64,000 bases of DNA from the NCBI GenBank assembly GCA_031771865.1, contig JASISA010000025.1, forward strand, positions 1,426,001 through 1,490,000, read 5' to 3'. Below are positions 41,006 to 51,616 of the stretch, one piece after another (positions within the stretch are counted from its first letter, which is position 1; the number at the start of each line of letters is the position of its first letter). This stretch comes from Nothophaeocryptopus gaeumannii (Eukaryota > Ascomycota > Dothideomycetes > Mycosphaerellales > Mycosphaerellaceae). Made by a program: the position numbers and the translations under genes. The notes beneath the pieces were generated by a model. It saw only the letters and a list, made by a program, of their open reading frames with translations. It ran no database searches and was not told the origin of the DNA.

Positions 41006-41857
41006 TCAAAACCAGGAGGTTGAAAGAGAGACCTTTCGACGCGACGCCTCTTGTATATCTCGCATTGTGTCTGGCAGGATGTGAGGGACGCGGCTGGCTG
41101 GAAGCTGGTGCTTATCCCTAATCCGATATCGAACCTGCCTTGCCTTGCATCGCGCATGGTGACAGCCATGCTGTCGCAGAAGCGACTGACGCCCACGCGA
41201 GCGCTCCAAAACATCACCTTTGAATGGTCGAATGCGTAATGGGCTGCATGAATGTGGAGCGCAGCTCATCCTTTCCACTGCAGAGAAGAAGCCAGAAAGA
41301 TTGTGGCTGAACTCTAAATGTGGCGTCTCGACTTCATGTGCAAGTTTCCCCTTTGTAAACGAGAACCACTCTTGACAGAATCCAAAGGCCATTGAGACCA
41401 GATCGTAGATCTCACACACTCCAGACATGGCCGCCTCGGCGACAATGTGCTCGTACAGTTCTGAAGTTTCAAAGGTGGCGTGACCGAAGGTGAGCAAGCG
41501 CCCAGCTTGATAGCTGCAAGCCACAATCTGCTCCTAGGCCTGGGCTGTTGACTCCCAGTTTCTCTCAGCGTTGACTCCCGGTTCTCTCAGCGTCGACACC
41601 CACGGCCGTGCCAACATCTGAGCAGGTGAGCTCGCGAGAGTGATGCCAAACTCCGAGAGGAATGCAAAGCTCATGCTACGACTGAGTGCATCCCAGCGAG
41701 ATCCTGCAGAGTGACGGCCGTCAAGATTTTTGGCATTGGAACAGAGAAAATCCTCTGGCCGTGGATTCCAGTGACCTCTTTCGCAAGACACCGTCATCTC
41801 AGGTAGCATTGAACCTGCTATGGTTGATCTCAGCGGTCTCAAGCGACGCAGGTCCAT
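41006..41857 (-). other. doubtful ORF interrupted by one stop codon
   Basis: One reading frame runs 107 codons from ATG 41857, meets a TAG at 41534-41536, and then continues in the same frame for about 176 more codons to 41006. The second part looks fairly protein-like (LLTFGHATFETSELYEHIV, VSMAFGFCQEWFSFTKGKL), the first less so. The TAG could be an intron acceptor (GCCTAG), a nonsense mutation, or the whole may be chance. It starts just 24 nt after the stop of the upstream Tim-like gene on the same strand. No family recognised. Confidence 0.25.
41547..41601. repeat. short tandem repeat, about 2.5 units of 22-23 bp
   Basis: Units GTTGACTCCCAGTTTCTCTC plus AGC (41547-41569), then GTTGACTCCCGGTTCTCTCA plus GC (41570-41591), then a partial third unit. 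The first two differ by one substitution and one 1-nt length change, so the repeat shifts frame if translated. Confidence 0.65.
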
Positions 41858-41880
41858 AAGTTCGTAGAGCGCATGCTGTG

Positions 41881-42729
41881 TTATACCGGTAGTTTCTCCG
41901 CTTCATAGCTCCCGACAGTATGCCTCTTAATGAACTCGACATATCCAACTCTTCTCCCTTTCAACACGCGCAGCGCATCTTGAACCAGCCCAAAGGCCAA
42001 CCCAGCCTTGGCGCCCATCTTCGCAGTCCTCGCCGCAGTCGGCAATGGGAATTGATTCCAGGCACTGAAGAGTCCTGCTGCTCCTAGACCAGCAAACATG
42101 CTGCTCAAACAGTCCCGATTCCCAGCAATTTCCCTCTGCTCGCCCGCTTCCTCCTCTTCCAATCCCATGCGCATCTCTTTCCCACCTTTCGACCACACCC
42201 CGCTCTTCAATCCCCTCCACATCCGCACGCCGGCTGCTCGTCCTCTGTCTACTCCCTCTTCCAATAAAAAGAATAGGCCTGTCCATAGACCGAATCTCAA
42301 GCTCTGTTTCATTCCTTCTTGAATCCCGCCCAGCATCATGTTATAGTTCTTTGACTTGTGGTAGAGAAACCAACCTGTCTGGGTATTGGGTAGGCGGTGC
42401 GCGTTCTCAGCACGGAAGCGGTAGCCGGCATCTTGTGAGCCCTTGGCTATGCCCAAGAAGAGGCCGGAGAGGGAGCCAACGGAGCATGCTAAAGGTATGC
42501 GGAGTTGAAGAGGAAGTGAGAGACGGTCGTTGAGGGTGCGGACTGGCGGGAGGATTTTGGTGATCGAGGCGGGCTTGCCGTCGGGTGTTGGAGCGAGACC
42601 TTGGGATTGGGAGACTTGTGGTGATGGAGCGAGGATGTCGATGGATTGAGGCTGGGGCGATAGAGGTTCTTCGATGGGCGTATTCGTAGACGTGGGCTCA
42701 GCGGAGGGCTCCGAGCGCTTCCACCCCAT
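41881..42729 (-). CDS. Tim17/Tim22/Tim23-like membrane protein (tentative)
   Basis: Intronless, 282 aa, start MGWKRSEPSAEP. The first 65 residues are Pro/Ser-rich and disordered. Gly-rich hydrophobic segments follow (LACSVGSLSGLFLGIAKGSQ, FGLWTGLFFLLEEGVDRGR, SSMFAGLGAAGLFSAWNQFP, GAKAGLAFGLVQDAL). Four short Gly/Ala-rich helices with G-rich packing and charged loops fit the Tim17/22/23 fold, but I cannot see a defining signature beyond that. Location is therefore probably mitochondrial inner membrane or another organelle (inference). It is divergent from the mitochondrial RNase gene, which begins about 200 bp away. Confidence 0.6.
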   Translation of the reverse strand: MGWKRSEPSAEPTSTNTPIEEPLSPQPQSIDILAPSPQVSQSQGLAPTPDGKPASITKILPPVRTLNDRLSLPLQLRIPLACSVGSLSGLFLGIAKGSQDAGYRFRAENAHRLPNTQTGWFLYHKSKNYNMMLGGIQEGMKQSLRFGLWTGLFFLLEEGVDRGRAAGVRMWRGLKSGVWSKGGKEMRMGLEEEEAGEQREIAGNRDCLSSMFAGLGAAGLFSAWNQFPLPTAARTAKMGAKAGLAFGLVQDALRVLKGRRVGYVEFIKRHTVGSYEAEKLPV

Positions 42730-42931
42730 CTTCAGCAGCTATCGTGAGGGCCTTGACGATGGCAGGGAATGTCTACGGATTGCATGTGACAATATCATCC
42801 CTGCATAGCCTTAATGGCTCGGAGGTTTTCCGCGGTGGCACGTGCGCCACCTCGATGAACATCTCGAAAGTCCAAACAGATCAGTGAATGTTCATCTTCG
42901 CCACACGCGCCCGTCTACTACATCTACGAGC

Positions 42932-45900
42932 ATGCTGGCATCCCGAAATGGCAGCAGCATCGCCACGAATACGACGCAGAACGCGTATGTCTGCCTTCGC
43001 TGCAGATTGCAGCCCAGGTCGACAGAGAGAGGTTTCCGTTCGTTATTCCGAAGGAGAGAACGAAAGAGACAACGAAAGGCGACCGAAGATGGCAAAGTGT
43101 GGGAGAGCATAGCGGACCACAGGTCGATAGTCAGGACAATAGCTGGGGAACACAAGAGGAAGCATGAAGACGGACATCGGACTGGCGAGCACACTGTATG
43201 GCGTCCCCTAGTACGGCATCAACCCACAGTGTACGACGACGCAATGTCCGAGCACGCGCCCAGAAGGGCAAAAGCGGATCGAGTGCGGGATGCACACTTG
43301 TCAAAACCACAATCTACAAGAGAAGCACAACCTCCAAGCAATGGAACTGCGCGGCGTACCGTAATGAACTATCAGAGAAAGTGGTTCCTCAAACCACGGC
43401 AAGAGCGCACAGCTACAGAAGCGCTTAAGGCGCGGAAGAGTCAGTTCTCGGAGGAGGAGCCTACACAAAACGGAAGTCTAAACGCTCGAAGTACGCAAGA
43501 GGATAGCAGGCGCCTGATTCGGAGCTATATTTCCAGCGGGACCTATATCTCCAGCGAATCGTCCAAAGAAGCATCAGAGGGCGAATGGGCTTCGAAGATA
43601 CACATCTACCACTCTCGCAAACTAAATGATCCGGATGATCTCCCGCTATTCCCGAGTCGTCGTGAAATTGGGGCCGGCTTTCGCACTCGACCTTCGACGG
43701 TTGGGTTCTTCCATTCGAGGAACAGGCTCCTTGGCGAGGTAGACGAGCACATCTCTTCCGCTGTTGAAATCGATCATGAAGCCGCAACCCGATCGACAAA
43801 CGGAGCTGGAGAGGCCTCGCCTCTTGAGCCATTCAGCTTTGCTGCGCAGCCTTCTGAGGTGACATCGCCAAAAGAGAGCGACAGCCAGCGTCTGCCAGAA
43901 ACTGTCTCTGATAGTGCGACAGATGAGTCCGCGCCGCTCCCTGAAGAGTCTCCTGGACAGAACGTGTTTGATAGGATCAGCGAGCAAGTTTCTGCTGCCA
44001 TGCTTGCTGAGATCAAAGCATCGACATTAAATGCACCTGAGGAAGTTCACGATGTCCAACGGTTAACACCTTCATCCGAAGAACTAACACACCGTTCAGT
44101 GTTGGAGGAGCATGAGGCAAGCAAAGCTAGCTCGAGAAAAACAAAATGGAGGCCAGAAGCCATTGGGACAACTGCTCCCAGTGGTGGGTTTGCTTGGCAG
44201 AAAGCTTCCATGTCCACCCTTTTCCCCGGTCTGGACAGGCATCTTCCATCCCAAGCCCGGCTGTATCATCGCTCATCAAAGACCAATCAACAAGCTGCAG
44301 CTGTTGAAGACGTTCCTGAAGACAACACACCTTTGGATGCGCCGTCCAACCCAAACGGCATTCGAGCTCAGCTGCGAAAGTGGCACGAACTGCATGGCCA
44401 CGAAGACCCGATGCCCCCAATCCCCGAGAATGACATGTTCGAGGAACATGATGGGCTTTACAATAGCCTGACCCGTCTCCCTGATGAAAGGTTCCTCAAT
44501 CGAGAAGCAAAGCTCGAGGAAGAAGAGCAGGAGCGAATGGCTTACTTCTCCAATTCTGCCGGCAAGGAAGGTTTCGAGGGCTCTACGAAGGAGAATCTTC
44601 GTTTTATCCGTCCTGGCGACTTGGTGGAACTTGATTTCACCAAGAGCGAACGGGAGAGTGTGCTTGCAGTGCATATTCGCAGAATCGGTAGTTCATACTC
44701 ACAATATTTCACAGAGCATGGGAAGTGGACACACATAAAAGACAGTGGTGTCCCGTACAGTATCCCTGGGTGGATCGATCCGAAAGAGTTCGAGCCTTTG
44801 TTGAAACACCTACCCAACCCATTGACCACGGAAGAGTTCGACGAGCTGAGCTCCAAATCCTATCTCGAGGACCTCTCTGTTCCGCGTCAAGTCGCTGCGC
44901 CGTTGGTATCTCGCCTAGTCGCATTCAAAAATGAAGTTCAGGAAATATACCGAAAGCACGCTAGCTCGCTAGACGATGCCCATAACATCTTGGCCCATGA
45001 GACTGATCTTCGATACGGATCGCTCGTGTCGGCCGCGACGGCGCTTTTCAAGGTCCCAGCCGATGAGCTGCCGTTGGCTGCTATCTTTACTGTACGAAAA
45101 GCGCTGTCGAACGGAGGGTTTGCCTTCAACATTGACCGAAGATCCCACCGCGTCACTGGCTACATGCAAATCCGCAGCAAAGAGCAGGTCCGCAATGTGG
45201 AGCAGGTACGCACTTGGATCCGACAATGGCAAGATGACTTGGCCACGAAAGCACATATGGACTCGAGGCAAATTCGTCGCCATAAAGCTACCAGGGGAGC
45301 GCAGATCGTCTACAGCTTCCTTTCCCAGGCCAGAGAAATAATTCTCAAACAACGGGAGAACCGTCAGCCGACCGCTTCAGGCAACGTCACTGAAAGCAAG
45401 ACCCGTCTGCCAATTACTAAGGATAGTGATTGCGTCAAGATCGAGGTGGAGACTCAATTCAGTGAGCAAGAGCAGGAGATCGTCAAGTTTATGGAAGCAT
45501 GGTCTTGTAGTAATATGTTCCTGGGACATCCCCGTATTATGAGTCTCCCTCCCCTTTTGCTCAGCGCCACCGGCCTGTACGAGGACTTCCAGGATTCATT
45601 AGGAATGGCCCCTGCTATAGGCTTCATGTTCTTGCAGGAGCTCGGTACTATCATGCCGTACGAGAATCGCGTGCGCTTCGACCAGCACCTGCTACTTCCG
45701 AGCTCGCAACACTCCAAACCACTCCAGAACCTCATGACCAGCCTGCTTGCCATGAAGGACAAACATGACTTGAGAGACTCGATGAGCAAACTACGACATG
45801 ATTGGAAAGATCTTCCCGTGTATTGCATCGACGACGCGTCCGCACACGAGATCGATGACGGCTTATCTATTGAAAGTGCTGGTGTAGATTCTGATGGCAA

Positions 45901-47359
45901 GGAGCTGCATTGGCTCCATATTCATATTGCCAACCCTACCGCATTCTTCTCTCGAGACCACCCTTTGGCAAAGATGGCGCGACACATGGGCGAGACTATC
46001 TACATGCCCGAAAGGACCTACATGATGTTACCGCGTTGGGCGACACAGCGACACTTCAGCTTGGCACCCAACAGGCCATGCTTGACGTTCAGCGCCAAAG
46101 TCGACTCGCAAGGCAATTTGCTGGAGCACAAAGTCAGGCCGGCAACAATTCGCAATGTTTTACGACTCACCTACAAAGAGGTCGGCCAGCTTCTGAAGCC
46201 TGATGAGTCTAACGACTCGCACGAAGTAGTCATCACAGCTGGCGGCGACCCTCCATCGTCTCCCGAGCATCACAGCCGGGTCGGCGATCTCACTGAGCAT
46301 AATATGAAAGAACTCGGGATCCTCGGGCGCATTGCGAACGCTCGCAGTGACCTTCGTCGGCGAGCAGGTGGTATCTTTTTCGACACGCAGAAACCCGAGA
46401 CTAAAGTTTGGCAGACCTCGAAGTCGACTGGCTCTGGCCTAGCGTGGGATCACCCGTGGCGCAGAGGCTCTCGTACCGTCTACGGCGATCCGGTCGTCCA
46501 ACTCCGAACCACACCGTTGGCGAATTGGTTCGGGAAACAGAAGAGTTTGGTGCAGCTTCTCGTCAGTGAAGCCATGCTGCTTTGTTCTGAAGTTGCTGCG
46601 AGATATTGCTCAGAGCGCAAAATTCCTATCATATATCGAGGCACAATCGGTGCAGATGAGACCACTAGCATCGGCAAAATTATCAATAATCCAAAGGTCG
46701 ACCAAGCCCAAGAATGCATACGAAGAGGAGATGATCTTCCTATGTACCTTGGCTTGCCTTACCTCCAATCCTTGGGCTATACCGTGCTTCAAACGCAGCC
46801 GATCACCCACAGCTATTTGGGGATGGAGTATTATGCCAAGGTAACCTCTCCTCTTCGTCGGTACGGCGATATGATCTTACACTGGCAGATTGAAGCTGCA
46901 ATCCGACACGAAGCTCAGACAGGCAAATCATTGGTCTCCACTGCTTCAGATCCAAAAGCAGATCGATCGTTTCTGCCCTTCTCGCGATCGGTTCTAGAGA
47001 CCATCATGCTCGGGTTGCAACCTCGCGAGACGATGATCACGCGTGCGAAGGCGTATTCTGAGAATTTCTGGCAAACGATGCTCTTGTTTCGTAAGCTCTG
47101 CTGCAAAGATGGTGGTGGTCTCCCATACGAGACGTTCCGAATTTTCGTCACTGGGCGTCCAGATATGGATGGACAGAAATGGGTCAACGGTACCTGTTTG
47201 GAGCTGAATCTCCTGTTCAGTATGGTACGGCCGGAGGGTCTTGGAATGGAATATGCCAGACAGGGCGATGTCTGGGAGGTCAAGATCGAGCAAATCTATG
47301 TTTACTTAAGGATGGTGAAAGTGACACCGATCAGACTGCTGCGCAGAGATGCTATGTGA
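42932..47359 (+). CDS. mitochondrial exoribonuclease II (CYT-4/Dss1 type)
   Basis: Intronless, 1475 aa from ATG 42932 (MLASRNGSSIATNTTQNAYV), the first ATG in frame. The N-terminus has the YVCLRCR pattern common in fungal mitochondrial proteins and is Arg-rich, so mitochondrial import is likely. The first 550 residues are poorly conserved and charged. The RNB catalytic domain is in the C-terminal half. Its metal-binding Asp cluster is YCIDDASAHEIDDGLSIE near residue 970, followed by YMPERTYMMLPRWATQRHFS and, near the end, SPLRRYGDMILHWQIEA. The family degrades mitochondrial RNA 3'-to-5' (yeast degradosome subunit Dss1; Neurospora CYT-4 in splicing and RNA turnover). Confidence 0.92.
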   Translation: MLASRNGSSIATNTTQNAYVCLRCRLQPRSTERGFRSLFRRRERKRQRKATEDGKVWESIADHRSIVRTIAGEHKRKHEDGHRTGEHTVWRPLVRHQPTVYDDAMSEHAPRRAKADRVRDAHLSKPQSTREAQPPSNGTARRTVMNYQRKWFLKPRQERTATEALKARKSQFSEEEPTQNGSLNARSTQEDSRRLIRSYISSGTYISSESSKEASEGEWASKIHIYHSRKLNDPDDLPLFPSRREIGAGFRTRPSTVGFFHSRNRLLGEVDEHISSAVEIDHEAATRSTNGAGEASPLEPFSFAAQPSEVTSPKESDSQRLPETVSDSATDESAPLPEESPGQNVFDRISEQVSAAMLAEIKASTLNAPEEVHDVQRLTPSSEELTHRSVLEEHEASKASSRKTKWRPEAIGTTAPSGGFAWQKASMSTLFPGLDRHLPSQARLYHRSSKTNQQAAAVEDVPEDNTPLDAPSNPNGIRAQLRKWHELHGHEDPMPPIPENDMFEEHDGLYNSLTRLPDERFLNREAKLEEEEQERMAYFSNSAGKEGFEGSTKENLRFIRPGDLVELDFTKSERESVLAVHIRRIGSSYSQYFTEHGKWTHIKDSGVPYSIPGWIDPKEFEPLLKHLPNPLTTEEFDELSSKSYLEDLSVPRQVAAPLVSRLVAFKNEVQEIYRKHASSLDDAHNILAHETDLRYGSLVSAATALFKVPADELPLAAIFTVRKALSNGGFAFNIDRRSHRVTGYMQIRSKEQVRNVEQVRTWIRQWQDDLATKAHMDSRQIRRHKATRGAQIVYSFLSQAREIILKQRENRQPTASGNVTESKTRLPITKDSDCVKIEVETQFSEQEQEIVKFMEAWSCSNMFLGHPRIMSLPPLLLSATGLYEDFQDSLGMAPAIGFMFLQELGTIMPYENRVRFDQHLLLPSSQHSKPLQNLMTSLLAMKDKHDLRDSMSKLRHDWKDLPVYCIDDASAHEIDDGLSIESAGVDSDGKELHWLHIHIANPTAFFSRDHPLAKMARHMGETIYMPERTYMMLPRWATQRHFSLAPNRPCLTFSAKVDSQGNLLEHKVRPATIRNVLRLTYKEVGQLLKPDESNDSHEVVITAGGDPPSSPEHHSRVGDLTEHNMKELGILGRIANARSDLRRRAGGIFFDTQKPETKVWQTSKSTGSGLAWDHPWRRGSRTVYGDPVVQLRTTPLANWFGKQKSLVQLLVSEAMLLCSEVAARYCSERKIPIIYRGTIGADETTSIGKIINNPKVDQAQECIRRGDDLPMYLGLPYLQSLGYTVLQTQPITHSYLGMEYYAKVTSPLRRYGDMILHWQIEAAIRHEAQTGKSLVSTASDPKADRSFLPFSRSVLETIMLGLQPRETMITRAKAYSENFWQTMLLFRKLCCKDGGGLPYETFRIFVTGRPDMDGQKWVNGTCLELNLLFSMVRPEGLGMEYARQGDVWEVKIEQIYVYLRMVKVTPIRLLRRDAM

Positions 47360-48382
47360 GGAGAGTTCCATCGCGAGAGATGCAACTGTATGATAATTTG
47401 TACGTACTATCACGCCGACAGCACTGTAAGATACAGCCGCACTCCGCTCTGCTGTACTTCAGCGATGGAGCGATCCAACACGGAACACCGGTGCATGAGA
47501 ACACCGAGACGTCAAACCTCCAAACTCAATGTTCTCTATTCGTGGTACAAGTAACCGCTAAGTAGGTCCGTTCCGTTCCTCCCTCAGGGCTCAATCCGTG
47601 AAGCCCTTAACCCTCACTTCAATGTGGATCCGCCAGAAATGCGGAACATGCAGCCAACCATTAGCTTCCCTCACTTTCCCATCACCCAAACATCACTTCA
47701 CGCCAAGTTCATGCTTCCTGTGTGCAATGGACGCTGCCGTGTTACTGAGTTACCCGTTTCCCGGGTCTTCGGTACTACCTCGCCGTCGCTGCCGGATTGA
47801 GCGCCGCGGGTGAGCCCTCATTGTGATGTGGATACGAGATGATGCGGACGGCCGTTAGTTGTGCGAGGATGAGGTGCCAATGGGAAGTATTGAGGAGAGT
47901 ATGTGAAGTCAAGGTAAGTTTGATTCTTTTGGAGTACCTACTGAAAGGTTTCGTCTTGGAAATTCATTTGATTTTTGCTGACGAGCGTTACAGCTTTTGG
48001 GGCATTTCAGGTTAGCAATCATCTACTGCCTTTAAGTGAACATTATGTAGGCCGTCCACGATGCCTTGAGGTAGTACATGCGACTTCTGAGGGAGTGTTC
48101 ATGTGTGCTTCAACCTTGTAGAGCCAGGATTCGGGTGCGCAGTTTGCCGAAGCTCAGTACTTTCATCAAAGACATCGATGGCCTCTTAAAAGGAGTAAAC
48201 AATGACGGCAGCAGGCAACAAAGTCGCATCACGAGACTTATAATTTTATTCTCGCAATTTTGCCTGCTGCCGCCTGAGCACAGACCCACATCTGCCTGAA
48301 TCTTCACATGTCTGCAGGGGGGTCGAGGAGCACTGAAATAAGATCGCAATGAAGGTAACTGATCCTTCAGAGCCACTTCATT
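47360..48382. other. intergenic region, about 1 kb
   Basis: The 3' flank of the RNase gene and the upstream region of the next gene. A GTAAGT-like donor near 47913 and a TTACAG acceptor near 47988 could mark an intron in a 5' leader, but no coding exon supports it. No RNA gene or repeat recognised. Confidence 0.35.
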
Positions 48383-49087
48383 ATGGGTACCCGGCACCTC
48401 ATCTGCATCTACTACAGGGGCAGATTAGTTGGTGTGCAATATGGCCAATGGGACGGCTATCCAAGCGGCCAAGGCTACAAAATTGCCAAATTCTTGCTTG
48501 TGCCTGAAAATCTGGAGCGTCTAAAGGAAGGCCTGAAGTACATCATGCCTTTCGAGTTCGGTGAACCCGGTCTTCGCGAGAAGCTCGAGCAGTATCAAGA
48601 TCATCCAGCTCTGTCTCGGGACACCGGCGCCAAGATCCTCGAAGTGATCGCCTCAGCTACTGCGGAAACCCCTGTGCCGCTGGTGCTGGAGATGGAGTTC
48701 CTGACGGGTGGAGTTTTTTGCGAGTTTGCACATGTTGTTGATCTTGATGCGGAGGTCTTGGAGGTCTACTGTGGACAGTCCGAGAAGAGAGTACAGCGGT
48801 TTGGTGACGGGCGCTTGGCCATACGAATCGGAGAGCCTGAGGGGGTCCAGGCTGCGCTTGTCAAGGCGTTTCCATTTGGTGACCTGAAGGATCCTGATCA
48901 GTTTGTATGGGACGCGGAAAAGGCCATGAGAAAAGGGAAGCAGGAGGGGGTCGGAGAGGAGGATGAGGATCAGGATGAGATCGCAGTCGGACCTGGAGAT
49001 GAGAATGATGGGGATGCAGATAAAGAGGAAATTGAAGACGATGACAAGACAGTAACGGTCAAGAAAGGAGTAGTATATAGTAGTTGA
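48383..49087 (+). CDS. conserved fungal protein of unknown function
   Basis: Intronless, 234 aa. The N-terminus MGTRHLICIYYRGRLVGVQY followed by GQWDGYPSGQG is a hallmark of a widespread family in filamentous fungi, where copies read the same MGTRHL...QWDGYP pattern. The middle reads as a compact alpha/beta domain (PLVLEMEFLTGGVFCEFAHV). The last 50 residues are an acidic low-complexity tail (EEDEDQDEIAVGPGDENDGD). No signal peptide or membrane segment. No function is known to me. The start is fixed by the conserved MGTRHL. Confidence 0.8.
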   Translation: MGTRHLICIYYRGRLVGVQYGQWDGYPSGQGYKIAKFLLVPENLERLKEGLKYIMPFEFGEPGLREKLEQYQDHPALSRDTGAKILEVIASATAETPVPLVLEMEFLTGGVFCEFAHVVDLDAEVLEVYCGQSEKRVQRFGDGRLAIRIGEPEGVQAALVKAFPFGDLKDPDQFVWDAEKAMRKGKQEGVGEEDEDQDEIAVGPGDENDGDADKEEIEDDDKTVTVKKGVVYSS

Positions 49088-49823
49088 CGTCTGGGTAGAG
49101 AAGGAAGCTATCATCGAGGGGCAAGGACAGCAGAGCCAGGGCTGAGCTTGATGGCGTCCGATCTTAACCGATGTTCAGACTACGCTTAAGCAGCTGTCAT
49201 TCGTCAGCAGTCCTGAAATACTGCTTTCGTCGGTATCGAACTTGTCATTGTGCTGTCCGAAGCTGAAGTTTCGCGTTGCCTTCGTGCTTTTGATGCCAAG
49301 CCAGACCAAAATCTCTGTCATGAGACATCTAGAGGCGCCAAAGTCATCATTCTTGTCAGAAGTTCTGGTGGAAATTTGACGCGACAACCAGGCCTCGTTC
49401 CACTTCAGCAGCAGCAACAACACTCATTCTCTTGCCCCGGCCGGCCGGCAGCACCTCGACTGGCTTGAAGGAGATGATGGAACAAACAGGACCGCCATTT
49501 TTCACACCTGCACCATCGCCATCAACAGGAAAACCCATGCATAAGCTGACGGCAGACGCGATTCCACACTGACATCGAAACAGTTCTTACCAAAGAGCGG
49601 CTCTGCCCTACGCCAATCACGATGAAGGCTGACATTGAGAACCCTCCCAATGGGGGAACTTGTACGAAACATGTTATACGATGCGCGATGTACGTCAGCC
49701 GCATCAGCTGCTCCAAGGACACTCCAGATATAATAACCGTGTGGCATGTCTTCTCACTGAGGTGAGCGCTGTCCTATTCGACGAGACTCTTGGATTCTTC
49801 TATACAGTAGTCGCGCAGACACG
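49088..49823. other. intergenic region
   Basis: Separates the conserved protein from the P450. Short frames only. It should include the P450 promoter; no specific site recognised. Confidence 0.4.
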
Positions 49824-51317
49824 ATGGACCTTCAGCAGACTATCATCGCAGTCCTTGGGGCCGCTTGGCTCTACGTGTTCAGCATTGTCATCTACCGGCT
49901 CTTCTTCCATCCTCTGGCACTGTTCCCTGGACCCAAGCTTGCCGCTATAACTCAGTTATATGAGTTCTATTACGACATTTGGCTCGGAGGGCAATACTGT
50001 CAACATGTTTTCGAGCTTCACCAGCAGTATGGACCCATCATCCGCATCAATCCCTTCGAAGTGCACATTCTCGATTCTGAGTACTACCATGAGGTCTTCA
50101 ACTTCAACTCGGAACTTGACAAGCGAGTCCGTGGCTCGGCCAATCTCCAGAATAGCCCGAAATTTGAGACGCATAGAATCAGACGACGAGCCTTTGACCC
50201 GTTCTTCTCGCGAAAGAGCATTCTTCAACTCGAGCCATACCTTCGGAACATGGTAGACAAGCTGTGCAAGCATCTTGACAGGGCTCGAGATGCAAAGATG
50301 CCAGTGAAAATTTCACTGCTGTATCGCTGCCTGACAGCTGACATTGTTTGCGACTACTGTCTCGGGCAGGCGTATGGTCTGATGGAGGACCCTTACAGCC
50401 AGGATGGCTTCATGACTGCTTTCTGCAACATCTTCAAAGTCCTTCGAGTGATTCAGGAGTTCCGGTGGATCGCCTTGGTCGTTCATCTTCAACATCGATT
50501 ACCGAGGTGGATGCGATTTGTGCCAACTGATGGAGGCAGGTCTTACGTACAACGTTGGGAGGAAGAACTTGCACCCAGGATGAAGGCAGTGCAGGACGGC
50601 ACTCTCGAGAAGGACCAGCAATTCTCGCATCTGGTCATGATGGAGGAATACTTGAAAGACGAAAAGCTGCCTGCTGAGGAGAAAGAGTATGCAGTGTTGA
50701 GGCAAAATGTGCAGATGATGGTTGCTGCTGGCTTGGAAACGACCGGATATGCCCTGAGCATGGTCACTTATCAGATGCTCGCCAATCCCAGAATCTACTT
50801 GCAACTTAAAGAAGAAGTCCAGGGAGTCTGGCCACAAGATGGCTCTCTGCCGACGTGGCCCACACTGGAGAAGCTGCCTTTCCTGACTGCTGTACTGAAG
50901 GAGTCACTCAGAATTAGCGTCGGCGTTGCGTCAAGACTGCATAGAATCAATCATCAACGGCCCATGCAATACAAGGAGTGGACGATACCACCGGGTGCAG
51001 TGGTGAGCATGAATCAATGGTTTGTGTTGTATGACCCAGAGATCTTTCCAGAGCCACGGACATTCAAGCCTGAGAGATGGACACAAGGCGAGAAGAGCAA
51101 GGAACTTGACAAATGGTTCGTCGCTTTCTCCAGGGGAGCGAGAGGCTGCATCGGCGAGAAGCTGGCATGGGCGGAGATGTACCTCACTCTGGCCGCCATT
51201 GTATACCGATTCGACCTGGAGCTTTACGAGACGGATGAGAAGGACGTCTATCCCAAGTACGATCACTTCGTGCCGTTTCCGGAGCGCGAGAACGGTGTAA
51301 GGGTAATGTTGAAATAG
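49824..51317 (+). CDS. cytochrome P450 monooxygenase
   Basis: Intronless, 497 aa. An N-terminal membrane anchor (QQTIIAVLGAAWLYVFSIVI) is followed by the hinge YRLFFHPLALFPGPK, indicating endoplasmic-reticulum attachment. The I-helix oxygen-binding motif AAGLETT, the K-helix ExxR in LKESLRIS, and the heme loop FSRGARGCIGEKLAW with the ligand Cys442 are all present. The sequence resembles the fungal group of trichodiene-oxygenase/benzoate-hydroxylase-like P450s. The substrate is unknown. The Zn2Cys6 factor follows on the same strand with its chosen start 300 bp downstream, so joint regulation is plausible. Confidence 0.95.
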   Translation: MDLQQTIIAVLGAAWLYVFSIVIYRLFFHPLALFPGPKLAAITQLYEFYYDIWLGGQYCQHVFELHQQYGPIIRINPFEVHILDSEYYHEVFNFNSELDKRVRGSANLQNSPKFETHRIRRRAFDPFFSRKSILQLEPYLRNMVDKLCKHLDRARDAKMPVKISLLYRCLTADIVCDYCLGQAYGLMEDPYSQDGFMTAFCNIFKVLRVIQEFRWIALVVHLQHRLPRWMRFVPTDGGRSYVQRWEEELAPRMKAVQDGTLEKDQQFSHLVMMEEYLKDEKLPAEEKEYAVLRQNVQMMVAAGLETTGYALSMVTYQMLANPRIYLQLKEEVQGVWPQDGSLPTWPTLEKLPFLTAVLKESLRISVGVASRLHRINHQRPMQYKEWTIPPGAVVSMNQWFVLYDPEIFPEPRTFKPERWTQGEKSKELDKWFVAFSRGARGCIGEKLAWAEMYLTLAAIVYRFDLELYETDEKDVYPKYDHFVPFPERENGVRVMLK

Positions 51318-51616
51318 GCATCGCCGTTGGCATTTCGACAGTTTCATCGCTTATGACAGTCGGAGCGCAACTGCGACGGTCAAGAAATAACTGCTCTCAG
51401 AGAGAGACGCATTGCGTGGCCTTGATGCTCAAAAGCCCTCAAAGTTCATGCCAAGACATTATCGGAACGCTTGCCAATCCCGGTCAAGTGACCGGCGCTC
51501 ACCTCGCGAAGACGCGACTCCTCTCTCCGTTCTGTCTCCCTCTCCATCCTGCAACCACCCTCTGTGCCACCCGGAGCGAACACAGAAGCTTCAAAGCATC
51601 ATGCAGAAAGAGAAGC

